From Reichenbachiella agarivorans (GTDB lineage: Bacteria > Bacteroidota > Bacteroidia > Cytophagales > Cyclobacteriaceae): a stretch of DNA of 64,000 bases. Below the pieces are notes generated by a model. That model saw only the letters and a program-made list of their open reading frames with translations. It made no database searches and was not told the DNA's origin. Of the stretch, positions 51,818 to 60,785 are shown one piece after another (the stretch's first letter is position 1; each line of letters opens with the position of its first letter). Made by a program: the position numbers and the translations under genes. The stretch lies in contig NZ_CP106679.1 in NCBI RefSeq assembly GCF_025502585.1, positions 1,593,001 to 1,657,000 of the forward strand, in the 5' to 3' direction.

Positions 51818-52234
51818 ATGGCAATATCCTCAACGCTCGTTTACAAGACAGACAAAGAATTTGAAGCAACCAACCAGGCAGGCAATACCGTCAAGATGGA
51901 CATGTATCCTCAGGACGAAAAGCAGAATCAGTCTCCGATGGATTTGGTGTTGTCAGCATTGGCGGGATGTGCTGCCGTGGATATTGTGTCGATGATCAAA
52001 AAGCGCAGAAAGACCTTCGTCGATCTCAAAGTAGAGTCAGTGGGCGAGCGTGCCGAAGGCCACCCAGCCAAGTTCACCAAGATCCACAAAAAATTCATCA
52101 TCACCTCACCAGACCTCACCGACAAAGAAGCCGAGCGCATCATCGACCTAGCCGTCGAGAGTTACTGTAGTGTTGCATCGTCTCTCTCTCCTGAGATAGA
52201 CATGACCCATAGTTTCGAGATTTTGAAGGGGTAA
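51818..52234 (+). CDS. OsmC/Ohr-family peroxiredoxin-like protein
   Basis: The 138-residue protein has the two redox cysteines of the family: Cys51 in SALAGCAAVD and Cys117 in VESYCSVASSL. It also has NQSPMDLVLSALAG. OsmC proteins reduce organic or fatty-acid hydroperoxides in the cytoplasm. It has its own promoter and no operon partners. Confidence 0.9.
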   Translation: MAISSTLVYKTDKEFEATNQAGNTVKMDMYPQDEKQNQSPMDLVLSALAGCAAVDIVSMIKKRRKTFVDLKVESVGERAEGHPAKFTKIHKKFIITSPDLTDKEAERIIDLAVESYCSVASSLSPEIDMTHSFEILKG

Positions 52235-52338
52235 GTAACGACTTCTTATGTAGATGTCAATTCTTTGTACACTTCCCTGATCTTCTGACACAGTTTACTG
52301 AACTGACTTTACTGTATTCATCACGAAATAATATTCTG

Positions 52339-52561
52339 TCCTGCATACTTTCTAATTTCCCTACAAAATATTATTCTTTCCTGCAAGAATTTTATGTGTC
52401 CTGCATGCCTGATGAGTCGTCCTGCGTGACTTATGACCCTTCCTGCATGACTTGTGACCTGTCCTGCATGACTTTGCACTCTTCCTGCGCGACTTTGACC
52501 CAGTCCTACAGAATATTATTTCGTCCTGCGGGGATTTTGTGTGTCCTACAGCTGTTTACCT
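52339..52561 (+). repeat. 21-bp tandem array with flanking inverted repeats
   Basis: Eleven units start with TCCTGC or TCCTAC near 52339, 52360, 52379, 52399, 52420, 52441, 52462, 52483, 52504, 52524 and 52544 (period 20-21). Central units read TCCTGCATGACTTTGCAC or TCCTGCGCGACTTTGACCCA. The latter aligns well with the 22-bp array at 42044. ACGAAATAATATTCTG (52323-52338) is the exact inverse of CAGAATATTATTTCGT (52509-52524). No unique spacers, so not a CRISPR. The last unit overlaps the end of the porin gene. Confidence 0.85.
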
Positions 52562-53655
52562 ATTTTAACTGCCAGCGAGGCGGTGATGAAAAAATTGCTG
52601 TTGGAGAATTCTTCGCCGTTGTTGAAGATATCGTCGGGGCTGCTGAAGTAGCGGCCTTCTACTCTGCACATGACTTTTGGGTCTGGCTGGTAGTCGAGAT
52701 TCCAAGAGACACTGGTTGTTTTGAATCCTAAACCTGTGCCCGTCGGCACTGCCACCTCATGACTGTCGTTGAAGTATTCTCCTCGTAGTGCCGTACCCCA
52801 TTGGTCATCGATCTGGTAGTGGGCAATCACCACAGGAGCAACCCAACTGTCATAGCTATCGCTGCCTATGGCGGTTTGTTGCCAACCCACATCGACTCCA
52901 GCGATTAGGTTGAGTTTGTCGGAGAGTTTGAAAGTACCGAAGAAGTCGTTGAAGTAGCGCATGCGACGAGTAGTATCAGGGTCATCTGTACCGATGAAGG
53001 TGCTCCAGTTGAGCAGGATGTTGTCGTTGGGCATAAATTGAATTTGCGATCCCATCGACACCAGACTGTTGCCCGGGATGCGCTGGATGTGTTGCCAACC
53101 GTTGGAAGCCAATACTAGAAATGACCATTTGTCGGATGGCGTGTAGGTCAACTTGGCACCTGAAAGGTAGTAGGGAGACTCCTCCGATATCAGACAGCGT
53201 GTCAAGGTATAGTTGTCAATTGACATGGCACTTTCGAATCCCAGATTGGAGGCAAACACCCCGGCATCCAGCCATAGATTGCCAGATTGAGTGAGTGCCA
53301 CGCCCGCATAGGCTTCATGCAGATGCTGGAGCAAATCTTGCTCTGCACTGTAGTTGTCTTGCGGATAGGTACCTGCTTGGAGTGTCACCACGGCATGGTA
53401 GCGATCTGTCTCCATGGCCATGCGGATCAGTGCCAGGTTGATGTTGAACTCATTGTGTCTGTTGTGGTTGTAGAAGAACGACTGGCGATAACCCTGCGTC
53501 GGTCTATCAAAATCATAGCTATAATAGGTATCTACAAAGGCACTGATGCTCAATGGAGAAGTTTGTTCTTCACTGTCTTGTGCTATAAGATGGGTCGGAA
53601 TATAGCAGACAGTACACATCATGATTGTACTGAATATTCTTTGGAGCTTGTTCAT
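52546..53655 (-). CDS. Outer-membrane porin-like barrel (BBP2/OmpL-type)
   Basis: The 369-residue protein has a signal peptide ending PTHLIAQ. The mature start ISAFVDTYYSYDFDRP is followed by FFYNHNRHNEFNINLALI, typical of putative beta-barrel porin-2 proteins. LDAGVFASNLGFES and C-terminal strands to NFFITASLAVKIGKQL follow. Such proteins are thought to form outer-membrane pores of unknown specificity. The 3' end runs into the 21-bp tandem array. TATGTCATA direct repeats lie about 80-100 bases upstream. Confidence 0.84.
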   Translation of the reverse strand: MNKLQRIFSTIMMCTVCYIPTHLIAQDSEEQTSPLSISAFVDTYYSYDFDRPTQGYRQSFFYNHNRHNEFNINLALIRMAMETDRYHAVVTLQAGTYPQDNYSAEQDLLQHLHEAYAGVALTQSGNLWLDAGVFASNLGFESAMSIDNYTLTRCLISEESPYYLSGAKLTYTPSDKWSFLVLASNGWQHIQRIPGNSLVSMGSQIQFMPNDNILLNWSTFIGTDDPDTTRRMRYFNDFFGTFKLSDKLNLIAGVDVGWQQTAIGSDSYDSWVAPVVIAHYQIDDQWGTALRGEYFNDSHEVAVPTGTGLGFKTTSVSWNLDYQPDPKVMCRVEGRYFSSPDDIFNNGEEFSNSNFFITASLAVKIGKQL

Positions 53656-53734
53656 TGGGTCGTTTGGTTTTGATGTTTCAAGTCTGGTTTGAAATTAACC
53701 AAAAGACATCTGAGTGACAACCGAAACCAAAAAG

Positions 53735-53758
53735 TATGTCATATTATTTTATGTCATA
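53735..53758. promoter_or_regulatory. TATGTCATA direct repeats between porin and membrane-protein genes
   Basis: TATGTCATA occurs at 53735-53743 and 53750-53758, 15 bases apart, upstream of the minus-strand porin start (53655). This could be a two-site regulator target; weak evidence. Confidence 0.3.
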
Positions 53759-53786
53759 GAGCATGAAATAATGTAAGCATATGATT

Positions 53787-54185
53787 TTAAGTCCAAATCA
53801 AGTACACGATCAACAGCATCCAAACCAAGGTCAGCATGGGAGGGATGACTTTGCTGAGTAGTTGATTGACCGAAATCTTGGATAGATAGTTGGTATAGAG
53901 TTTTCTGCGTTCGCAATAGCTCTCGTCATTGTCTCTCAGGTAGTTTTTGACTGTGTCTAGCATGTGGTGTTCTTTGGATTGAATCAACCACCAAATGAGG
54001 GTAATGAGTCCTCCAAAGATGCAGAAGGCTAGCAAGATGATGTGGTCATTGCCCTGACCGATCCCGTTGACTGTAGCTGCCAAAAGTATCGATTGGAACA
54101 ACAGGAAAAAATTGAGGCGATTGTTGAAGTTGAGTTCGAGAATTTGACGGTGCGTCCATGCCCGATTGAGGTCTTCTGGTTTCAT
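53787..54185 (-). CDS. Small integral membrane protein of unknown function
   Basis: The 132-residue protein has three hydrophobic helices at about 24-42 (LNFFLLFQSILLAATVNGIG), 48-67 (IILLAFCIFGGLITLIWWLI) and 112-131 (VIPPMLTLVWMLLIVYLIW), with a charged cytoplasmic stretch between. It begins MKPEDLNRAWTHRQILELNF. I do not recognise the family. It stands alone, with a TATCTTTA box upstream on its strand (54228-54235). Confidence 0.7.
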   Translation of the reverse strand: MKPEDLNRAWTHRQILELNFNNRLNFFLLFQSILLAATVNGIGQGNDHIILLAFCIFGGLITLIWWLIQSKEHHMLDTVKNYLRDNDESYCERRKLYTNYLSKISVNQLLSKVIPPMLTLVWMLLIVYLIWT

Positions 54186-54294
54186 GATGTCGAGTAGAAA
54201 AATTAGGCGTCAAAAACTGACTGAAGATAAAGATACCTATTGGACGGTAGATAGAAAGAATCCATAGATCGAAATTTGGAGATGAAAGAAGATT

Positions 54295-54317
54295 GAGGGG
54301 ACACAATATGTCCCCTC
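54295..54317. terminator. Hairpin terminator after the TonB-type barrel gene
   Basis: GAGGGGACA-CAATA-TGTCCCCTC has a 9-base perfect stem. It lies about 100 bases after the minus-strand stop at 54415. The T-tract is weak on that strand. Confidence 0.55.
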
Positions 54318-54414
54318 TTTCCAAATCAAAGGCGAATTACTTCACCTTCTAACCAATCTAACTAACTTATTTTTCAATACATTTTTCCCTTGCATTCAAG
54401 CATCTCTCCTATTC

Positions 54415-57144
54415 TCAATTGGAAGTTTTGAATCGACGAAGTTGATAGGACAGCGTCAGCATAAAATACTGCTGGAGTACCTGAGTTCTTACTTCCTCGA
54501 TGTATCCTGGGTTGATAGACTGAGAAAAGCTCTGGTTTTGTCCCAGCAGGTCAAAGACGGAGAGTTCTACCTCGGCTTGGTCATTCTTCAAGAATTTTTT
54601 CGCCACACTCATATTCCAGAGGACGTAGTCTGTGTCAAATGAATCATTGACACCTTGGTATTTTTGGTAATAGATGTCATTCCTAAACACGAATCCATCT
54701 CCAAATATCCAGTTGATTTTGGCACCTGTCGTTTGGGTGATGTAGTTGCTGTTGGAGTTGGATTGGATCGTATTGATCACCTGATTGGCACTTACATCAT
54801 AATAGATGTTGAAATCTATCTTCTCACTAAAATTGCTCGCCAAAGCCAGATTCAAATTGCCACTGTAGGTATTGGCGATGTTGAGGATGTCATTGGTCAT
54901 ACCTGGTTTTCTACTGTAGTTCAGCCCTACGCTGGTGTTCAGGTTGGACTTGATTTTAGAAACCAGCACGCTGTATGTTGTGTTGTTGTTGACATTCCAA
55001 TAGCCGTTTAGGTTGATAGGTGCTGAAACCTGCGCACCTTTTTGTACCACGATTCCTCCTGCATAGACCGAATCCTTTTCTGTAAAGGAAATACCATTGG
55101 TCATGTAGTTGAGGGTCGTTTCTACGCGTGTAAAATTAGATAGTGAACGATTCTTGTCTGTATTGGCTTTTCTCAATCTCATGATCAGCGAGTGAGTATA
55201 GCTTTGTTTCAGCTCAGGGTTACCTGTGGAGATAAACAGCGGGTTGCTGTTGTCAATTACGTTTTGTAGTTGGTTGACAGATGGGGTGGAGGTATTGGTG
55301 CTGTATCGGATGAATAAATCTGCTCCACCTTTGAATTCTAATCTACCCATAGCAAAAGGTAGGATGCTGTTGAATCCATTTGAATATTGTCCTTCTTGTG
55401 GCAGTTCCTGTTGGTTGTTGAGTGTGGCATATTGATAGGCTAACCCAAACCTATAGAAAGTACCCATACCTCGGTTGGCAAATGCTATCTCAGTTTGGTG
55501 CGTTGTGTATGCACTGTTGAAATGATTGGATAGGGTACTGTTAAAGATTTTTCCTCCCGTATCAGGATTCAAAATGTAAGTATCCTTGTCAGATGATCTG
55601 TCATTGTAACTGAGCTCGTAGGTAGCTGACAATTGACCATTGTTCCCGATAGGTTCAGTATAGCCAAGTGTACTCCCGATAGTGTAATCAATCTCATGGG
55701 TGAGGTATTGAGTCACTGAGTCGAGGGTAAAATCTTCGTAGTAGTTTTCTCGATCTGTATCTTTGTATTGAGTTCGCAATTCGACTGACGCGGTTCTGCC
55801 TATCTTTTCAAACTTGTGCATGTAGCTCATATAGTTGTCGATGTTGTAGGCATTGTTTTCACTCTTGTAGTTGTTCTCCGTTTGGTTGACAGTAGCACCA
55901 GCCTCATCGGTAGTCAGACCATTGGTGTACTTGAGACTTTTGTTGTTTTGAAAACTCACTTTGGGGATGATGACTACCTTGTTGTTGTCATTGATGTCAT
56001 AATTGATCCGACTGTTGAATCGGTGATTCAGGTTGTCGGTATTAGAGTCTTGTGTCTGGTCATAGTACTGGGTGCTGTCTCCTAGGAAAGTCTCTCGTCC
56101 AGTCACTTCATCCTGACTATTGGCGGTTTGGTTGTAGAAATAACTGCCTTCAAATTTCACTTTCTTTCCCCAATCATCCGTGAAATTGAGCCCAACAGAA
56201 TTGGTTTGAGTGATACCATTTTGCGTCCCTGTCATGAGGTTGTTGTTGTTTCCACGTCGGAAACCTCCACCACTTCCTTCTATGCCTGCCAAGTCTTCAG
56301 AACTGAAATTCTGTTGGTTGATGTCGTTGGACATGCCTATGACGGTCAATCTTTGGTCACCTTTGAAGGAGTTGACATTGACACCTGCTTTGTAGTGATC
56401 ATCGGTACCATAGCCTGCGTATGCTTTGCCAAACTGTCCGTTTTTCTTTCCTTCCTTGGTCACGACGTTCATGGTCTTGACTGTATTGCCATCATCGAAC
56501 CCAGTAAACTGAGACTTTTCACTTTTCTGATCAAAAACTTCCACCTTTTTTACTATTTCGGCAGGGATTGTATTGAGAGAAAGCAGAGGGTCCTGTCCAA
56601 AGAATCTTTTTCCATCCAAAAGGACTTGCTCGACGGTTTCTCCGTTGGAGGTCACACCTGTCGCATCTATCACGATACCAGGCATTTTTTTGACCAAATC
56701 CGCCGTACTGGCATCAGGATTTACTTTGTAGGCATCGGCATTGTACTGGACAGTATCACCTTTTTGCTCCATGGCGACTACTGCACCCTGGATTTCTATC
56801 CCGTCTAGCACCTGTTGGTCTTGTTCGAGCAGGATGTTCCCAAAATTCATTTCCGCTTCGTTGATTCTGACTGTTCTTGAGTAGGGCTTGTATCCCAGAC
56901 TCTTGATATTGAGTTTGTAGAAGGCATGTTCTGCCTTGGGGATCAAAAATATGCCTTCCACATCGGTGACGGCATACCTAGATCTGGTAGAATCCTTGAT
57001 ATTGTAGAGCTGCACGGTAGCACCGATGATCATGGAACCATCTGTTTTGTCTACCAATCGACCAAATACTTGGCTGGTTTCTACTTGCGCAAAGGAGTGA
57101 ATACTGCAAAACAGAATCGCGATTAGAAATGAGATTTTCTTCAT
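54415..57144 (-). CDS. TonB-receptor-like outer-membrane barrel with carboxypeptidase-like N-domain
   Basis: The 909-residue protein has a signal peptide (ISFLIAILFCSIHSFAQ). A carboxypeptidase-like beta-sandwich (about 25-105, VFGRLVDKTDGSMIIGATVQ) is followed by a plug-like part (DLVKKMPGIVIDATGVTSNG, VEQVLLDGKRFFGQDP). The large barrel is of the OMP_b-brl_3 kind. The C-terminal strand ends YQLRRFKTSN. The substrate is unknown. Its ATG overlaps the stop of the small upstream gene by one base, so the two are made together. Confidence 0.86.
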   Translation of the reverse strand: MKKISFLIAILFCSIHSFAQVETSQVFGRLVDKTDGSMIIGATVQLYNIKDSTRSRYAVTDVEGIFLIPKAEHAFYKLNIKSLGYKPYSRTVRINEAEMNFGNILLEQDQQVLDGIEIQGAVVAMEQKGDTVQYNADAYKVNPDASTADLVKKMPGIVIDATGVTSNGETVEQVLLDGKRFFGQDPLLSLNTIPAEIVKKVEVFDQKSEKSQFTGFDDGNTVKTMNVVTKEGKKNGQFGKAYAGYGTDDHYKAGVNVNSFKGDQRLTVIGMSNDINQQNFSSEDLAGIEGSGGGFRRGNNNNLMTGTQNGITQTNSVGLNFTDDWGKKVKFEGSYFYNQTANSQDEVTGRETFLGDSTQYYDQTQDSNTDNLNHRFNSRINYDINDNNKVVIIPKVSFQNNKSLKYTNGLTTDEAGATVNQTENNYKSENNAYNIDNYMSYMHKFEKIGRTASVELRTQYKDTDRENYYEDFTLDSVTQYLTHEIDYTIGSTLGYTEPIGNNGQLSATYELSYNDRSSDKDTYILNPDTGGKIFNSTLSNHFNSAYTTHQTEIAFANRGMGTFYRFGLAYQYATLNNQQELPQEGQYSNGFNSILPFAMGRLEFKGGADLFIRYSTNTSTPSVNQLQNVIDNSNPLFISTGNPELKQSYTHSLIMRLRKANTDKNRSLSNFTRVETTLNYMTNGISFTEKDSVYAGGIVVQKGAQVSAPINLNGYWNVNNNTTYSVLVSKIKSNLNTSVGLNYSRKPGMTNDILNIANTYSGNLNLALASNFSEKIDFNIYYDVSANQVINTIQSNSNSNYITQTTGAKINWIFGDGFVFRNDIYYQKYQGVNDSFDTDYVLWNMSVAKKFLKNDQAEVELSVFDLLGQNQSFSQSINPGYIEEVRTQVLQQYFMLTLSYQLRRFKTSN

Positions 57145-57554
57145 TATTGAGGAGCTTGATCTGAGGGTCTGTTTTCTTGTCTCTCTTGCATTCGTTTGCG
57201 CTGTGCCTCGGTGATTTCGACATAGACTGCATATTGGTCTTCTCTGAGGATGTCTTTCATCAGTTCGTCTTTTTCCAATCTGAGCGCTTCCATTTTCTGA
57301 CGCATTTCATCCCTGTTTCTATTTTGTCTTCCCTCTTCAAAAGTTTCGATAATGGATTGAGCAAATTCATCATATACACCATCTATGATGAGTTTTTGGT
57401 CATCTGATAGGCCTTCTGCCTTGCTGTACAAATTTTGTTTCTCTCTCATGACCATATCTTTGGGGTCCATTCTACCTCCTGGCTGAGCTTGGCTATGAAA
57501 ACTGATCATGGTCACTAGGACTATGAGGGTGCTGAGTACTTTTAACTTCATCAT
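57144..57554 (-). CDS. Small secreted charged helical protein, Spy/CpxP-like in style
   Basis: The 136-residue protein starts MMKLKVLSTLIVLVTMISFHSQAQ (signal peptide). A mature, almost fully charged helical region follows: MDPKDMVMREKQNLYSKAEG, LSDDQKLIIDGVYDEFAQSI, and RDEMRQKMEALRLEKDELMK. The layout recalls periplasmic LTxxQ/Spy-like chaperones, but no exact motif is clear. It is translationally coupled (TAATG) to the barrel gene and may assist that protein or sense envelope stress (inference). The 236-base gap 57555-57790 shows no gene. Confidence 0.75.
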   Translation of the reverse strand: MMKLKVLSTLIVLVTMISFHSQAQPGGRMDPKDMVMREKQNLYSKAEGLSDDQKLIIDGVYDEFAQSIIETFEEGRQNRNRDEMRQKMEALRLEKDELMKDILREDQYAVYVEITEAQRKRMQERQENRPSDQAPQ

Positions 57555-57790
57555 GTGTTGTATAATTTTTTAGCTTAGATGCCTTCGCTACGCAATACTT
57601 GCGCTTGATTTTGTATTTTTTTTGAAGCACCCCATAAAAGCTATTTACCCTTTGTGTTTTATGAGAGGGCTAGGATCAAAATTGCAGATATAGGCAATGA
57701 TATTGAGCCATATATACCCACTACCACGGATGTTTTTTGTGAGGGTATTCCTAGAGATTTGTAAATGGATTGAATGAAAACCTAATCAAT

Positions 57791-59554
57791 ATGAAAAAAG
57801 CAGTACTATTCTTGACCCTAATCATGGCAGTCACCAGCACCTTTGGTCAATTCAAAAAAAATGAAGACACGGGTGAAGCACCAAAAAAGAAGAAATTCAA
57901 CCTGATGGAGAAAATCGGGGACATGACGGGTAACCTTATGACGGGTAAAACCGAAACTTTAGATGGGGTAGTCGTCAAGGCCAATTACATCAATGGTCTC
58001 TATTCGACCGACATTGAAACGACGGAGGCCAAATATTTCCCAGATGGTGCACGTGAGGGAGACCACATGCTATTCATCACCTTCTTCAAAAATGAAGGCA
58101 TGGGACTGCTAGAAATCCAAGGTAGCGTCACCATCGATGACGAGCCGCTAAAATACTATGGAATGGGATCATACGGCAAGCATTATCTCTATCCTCCTAG
58201 CAAACCCATCGTGTTGAAGATCAAAACGAATCTAGGTGATGAGGCCAGTTATACTTTTCAGCCGATTCCTGAGGTGGACATCCTCAGTGTCAATGGCGAA
58301 ACAGCGCTTCCGATTTTGGATTTGGCAGATGACATCCAGCTAGAATACTACAATCCTCCTGGATCTGAAGGAACCACGATTAAGGTATCTATGCTCACCA
58401 AAATCATGGGAGTGAGAGCTTTCAACCACTTTGCGGACTACAAAGTCACCAAGCCTGGCAATGTCAAAATCACCATTCCTAAGGAAGCATTGGCTAACCC
58501 TGAGTATGCAGGACAATTGAATGTGGGCAACTTTGACAAGGGAGACAATTACATCATTCTTGAGCGGGAAGTCAAAAAAGTGAAAGAAGATTTTGGGGAT
58601 GATCAGAACCCTGGGAAAATAGTAGCCACAGAGCTCTATACACGCAACTATGCCTCTTTTCCTATCATCGTGAAGGGCAAGCAAGAAGATGGAGTGATGT
58701 CCGTACTCCGTGTCAGAGCAATCACTCCGGACAAGTCCCTGGGCTATGCCTTCTACAAGCCCAATGCAACCTATGGTATTCCGCTATCCAAAGCATCTAA
58801 GTTTGGTCTGGTGTCATTTACCATGGAGGCCAGTACATACAAACGAGAAGTAGAAGAAAGTTCGAAATCTTGGACGGTAGGGAACACCAAATATACCCAA
58901 ACCACCACTACCACGACTACTTATGAGTTTCCTCAGCTGTCGAATGAGACATGGGAGTATGCACTCGATCAAATCTACAAGGAAGTGGTTGCCTTTTTCA
59001 AATCAGAGTACAACGTAGAGTTTGTGCCAGTTGTGGATGTGACGAGTACACCTCAGTACAATGATTTATTTGCCGCTGCAGAAAGAAACAGTGAAAAGAA
59101 AGTCATGAAGTCTTATATGGGAACCAAGCGATCTACACCAGGTACCATGGGCGAAATACTTGGATCAGTTAGTTCGAACGTGACGACTGACAACCCTAGG
59201 GTCAATATGATGAAAGCTGCAGGGGATATCGATGGGTTGTTATCCATGCACATCAACCTGATGGTCGGAGCAGACAAAGACGACAAAGTGGTACTATACC
59301 CGAGTTTTACCATTTCAATCAGTGGTCGTGACGAAACTCGTGGTGACCGAGAAGGCAAATATTTTGATGGACAAGTCACTCGCAAAAAGGGAGAGCCATT
59401 TAATGAAGCGAAGCTCAAATCAGATAAGAACGAACTAGCTAGGGTCTGTAGCGTACCGGCCATCTTGGAAGGACTCAAAGCAGGCATCACCACTCTGCGA
59501 GCCAAAGAAGTAGAGATGGGTTATGATAAGATTTGGAACATCTCAGAAGAGTAA
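57791..59554 (+). CDS. Large secreted protein of unknown function, first of a three-gene run
   Basis: From ATG 57791 the protein has 587 residues and a signal peptide (AVLFLTLIMAVTSTFGQ). A TTG at 57770 would add seven residues and is less likely. A basic stretch KKKKFNLMEKIGDMTGN follows, then beta-rich sequence, a Thr-rich patch near 375 (YTQTTTTTTTYEF) and a C-terminal half with SFTISISGRDETRGDREGKY. No known domain is recognised. The next gene, a TPR protein, starts 40 bases downstream, and a WD40-caspase gene follows that. Confidence 0.75.
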   Translation: MKKAVLFLTLIMAVTSTFGQFKKNEDTGEAPKKKKFNLMEKIGDMTGNLMTGKTETLDGVVVKANYINGLYSTDIETTEAKYFPDGAREGDHMLFITFFKNEGMGLLEIQGSVTIDDEPLKYYGMGSYGKHYLYPPSKPIVLKIKTNLGDEASYTFQPIPEVDILSVNGETALPILDLADDIQLEYYNPPGSEGTTIKVSMLTKIMGVRAFNHFADYKVTKPGNVKITIPKEALANPEYAGQLNVGNFDKGDNYIILEREVKKVKEDFGDDQNPGKIVATELYTRNYASFPIIVKGKQEDGVMSVLRVRAITPDKSLGYAFYKPNATYGIPLSKASKFGLVSFTMEASTYKREVEESSKSWTVGNTKYTQTTTTTTTYEFPQLSNETWEYALDQIYKEVVAFFKSEYNVEFVPVVDVTSTPQYNDLFAAAERNSEKKVMKSYMGTKRSTPGTMGEILGSVSSNVTTDNPRVNMMKAAGDIDGLLSMHINLMVGADKDDKVVLYPSFTISISGRDETRGDREGKYFDGQVTRKKGEPFNEAKLKSDKNELARVCSVPAILEGLKAGITTLRAKEVEMGYDKIWNISEE

Positions 59555-59594
59555 TTAACAGACCTATTTGTTATACCATAATTTATTTTCTATC

Positions 59595-60779
59595 ATGAAA
59601 CTTAATATAACTCTTTGGGTTGTCATATTGATGACCTATTCCACCTACGCACAAGACTGTACAGATGCCCAAGATTGTTTTCTCAAAGCCGTCAATTTGG
59701 GTAATACAACTGAAGCAATTGCGCATTTCTATAGAGCAGAGGCGTTGATGTCCGATGATTCGGACAAAAAACTCTTGTATGATATCTTGTCAGGTAGAGG
59801 CAATGTCTACTATGCGTTGAAAGACTATACCAAGGCACTCCAAAACTTCAATAAGCTGATTCAACTGAGACCAGAAGATAAGCAAGTACTGTCAGTTGGC
59901 TACTCCAACCGTGGCAATGTGATGAGCGCCAATGACAACATCGAGGGTGCGATTGCTTCTTACACCAAAGCGATAGAAGTTTTTCCTCCTAACATTGGCA
60001 ATTTGCATAACAGAGCAAATGCTTACATGAAACTAGGGAAACGAGATGAGTGTCTGGTCGATTTGAAACGCATGGCAGATTTGGGCTCAGGAGCAGCCAT
60101 TTACTATTTACAGACGGAGTTTAACCTGGATTACAGCGAGCAGCAGAAGGCAGCACTAGCCAAGGACAGCCAATGGCAAGAGATTCAGGCCAAGCAGCAA
60201 GAAGCTGAAAAATTTCTCAAAGAAGAAAAATACCAAGAAGCCAATGATTTGTACATCGTCGTTGGGGATTTATACAGAGCGCGTAATGACAATGAACATA
60301 AGTTTGAAGCTTGGACCAATGTAGCACATGTCAAAAACCTAAAAAAGGATCACATTGGAGCGATTACTTTTGCCTCGATGGTAATCAATAGTTCTCCTTC
60401 TGGATGGGCATATACCGAACTGGCTCTGGCCAACTACTACCAATATGGAATGTCTGCAGGTCTCAACGTATGTGAGCAAGGGCTCAAACAATTTCCTAAA
60501 AGCAGTCAGCTGATCAATTTCTATACTTACCTCTGTAGGACTGCAGCGGGGCAGGCCTATACTGCCAAAAGGTATGAAGAGTCTTATGGATTTTATTACA
60601 CAGCCTATGAGTACAATACCCAAGACGCAACCTCCGTAAAATTCGCAGGGCATTCGGCGTACAGTGCGGGCTATTATAGCAATGCACTGGATTGCTATCG
60701 CAAAGCTGTAGCGGTAGATCCTTCCTTAAGCACAGAATTGAAGCAATACATTGACTATTGTAGATCTATGTCCAATTAA
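59595..60779 (+). CDS. Secreted TPR-repeat protein
   Basis: From ATG 59595 the protein has 394 residues and a signal peptide (NITLWVVILMTYSTYAQ). At least four TPR units are visible: DILSGRGNVYYALKDYTKAL, VGYSNRGNVMSANDNIEGAI, GNLHNRANAYMKLGKRDECL, and near the C-terminus FAGHSAYSAGYYSNALDCYR. TPRs are protein-binding scaffolds. It lies 6 bases before the WD40-caspase gene and is probably in one operon with it. Confidence 0.85.
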   Translation: MKLNITLWVVILMTYSTYAQDCTDAQDCFLKAVNLGNTTEAIAHFYRAEALMSDDSDKKLLYDILSGRGNVYYALKDYTKALQNFNKLIQLRPEDKQVLSVGYSNRGNVMSANDNIEGAIASYTKAIEVFPPNIGNLHNRANAYMKLGKRDECLVDLKRMADLGSGAAIYYLQTEFNLDYSEQQKAALAKDSQWQEIQAKQQEAEKFLKEEKYQEANDLYIVVGDLYRARNDNEHKFEAWTNVAHVKNLKKDHIGAITFASMVINSSPSGWAYTELALANYYQYGMSAGLNVCEQGLKQFPKSSQLINFYTYLCRTAAGQAYTAKRYEESYGFYYTAYEYNTQDATSVKFAGHSAYSAGYYSNALDCYRKAVAVDPSLSTELKQYIDYCRSMSN

Positions 60780-60785
60780 TCTTCG

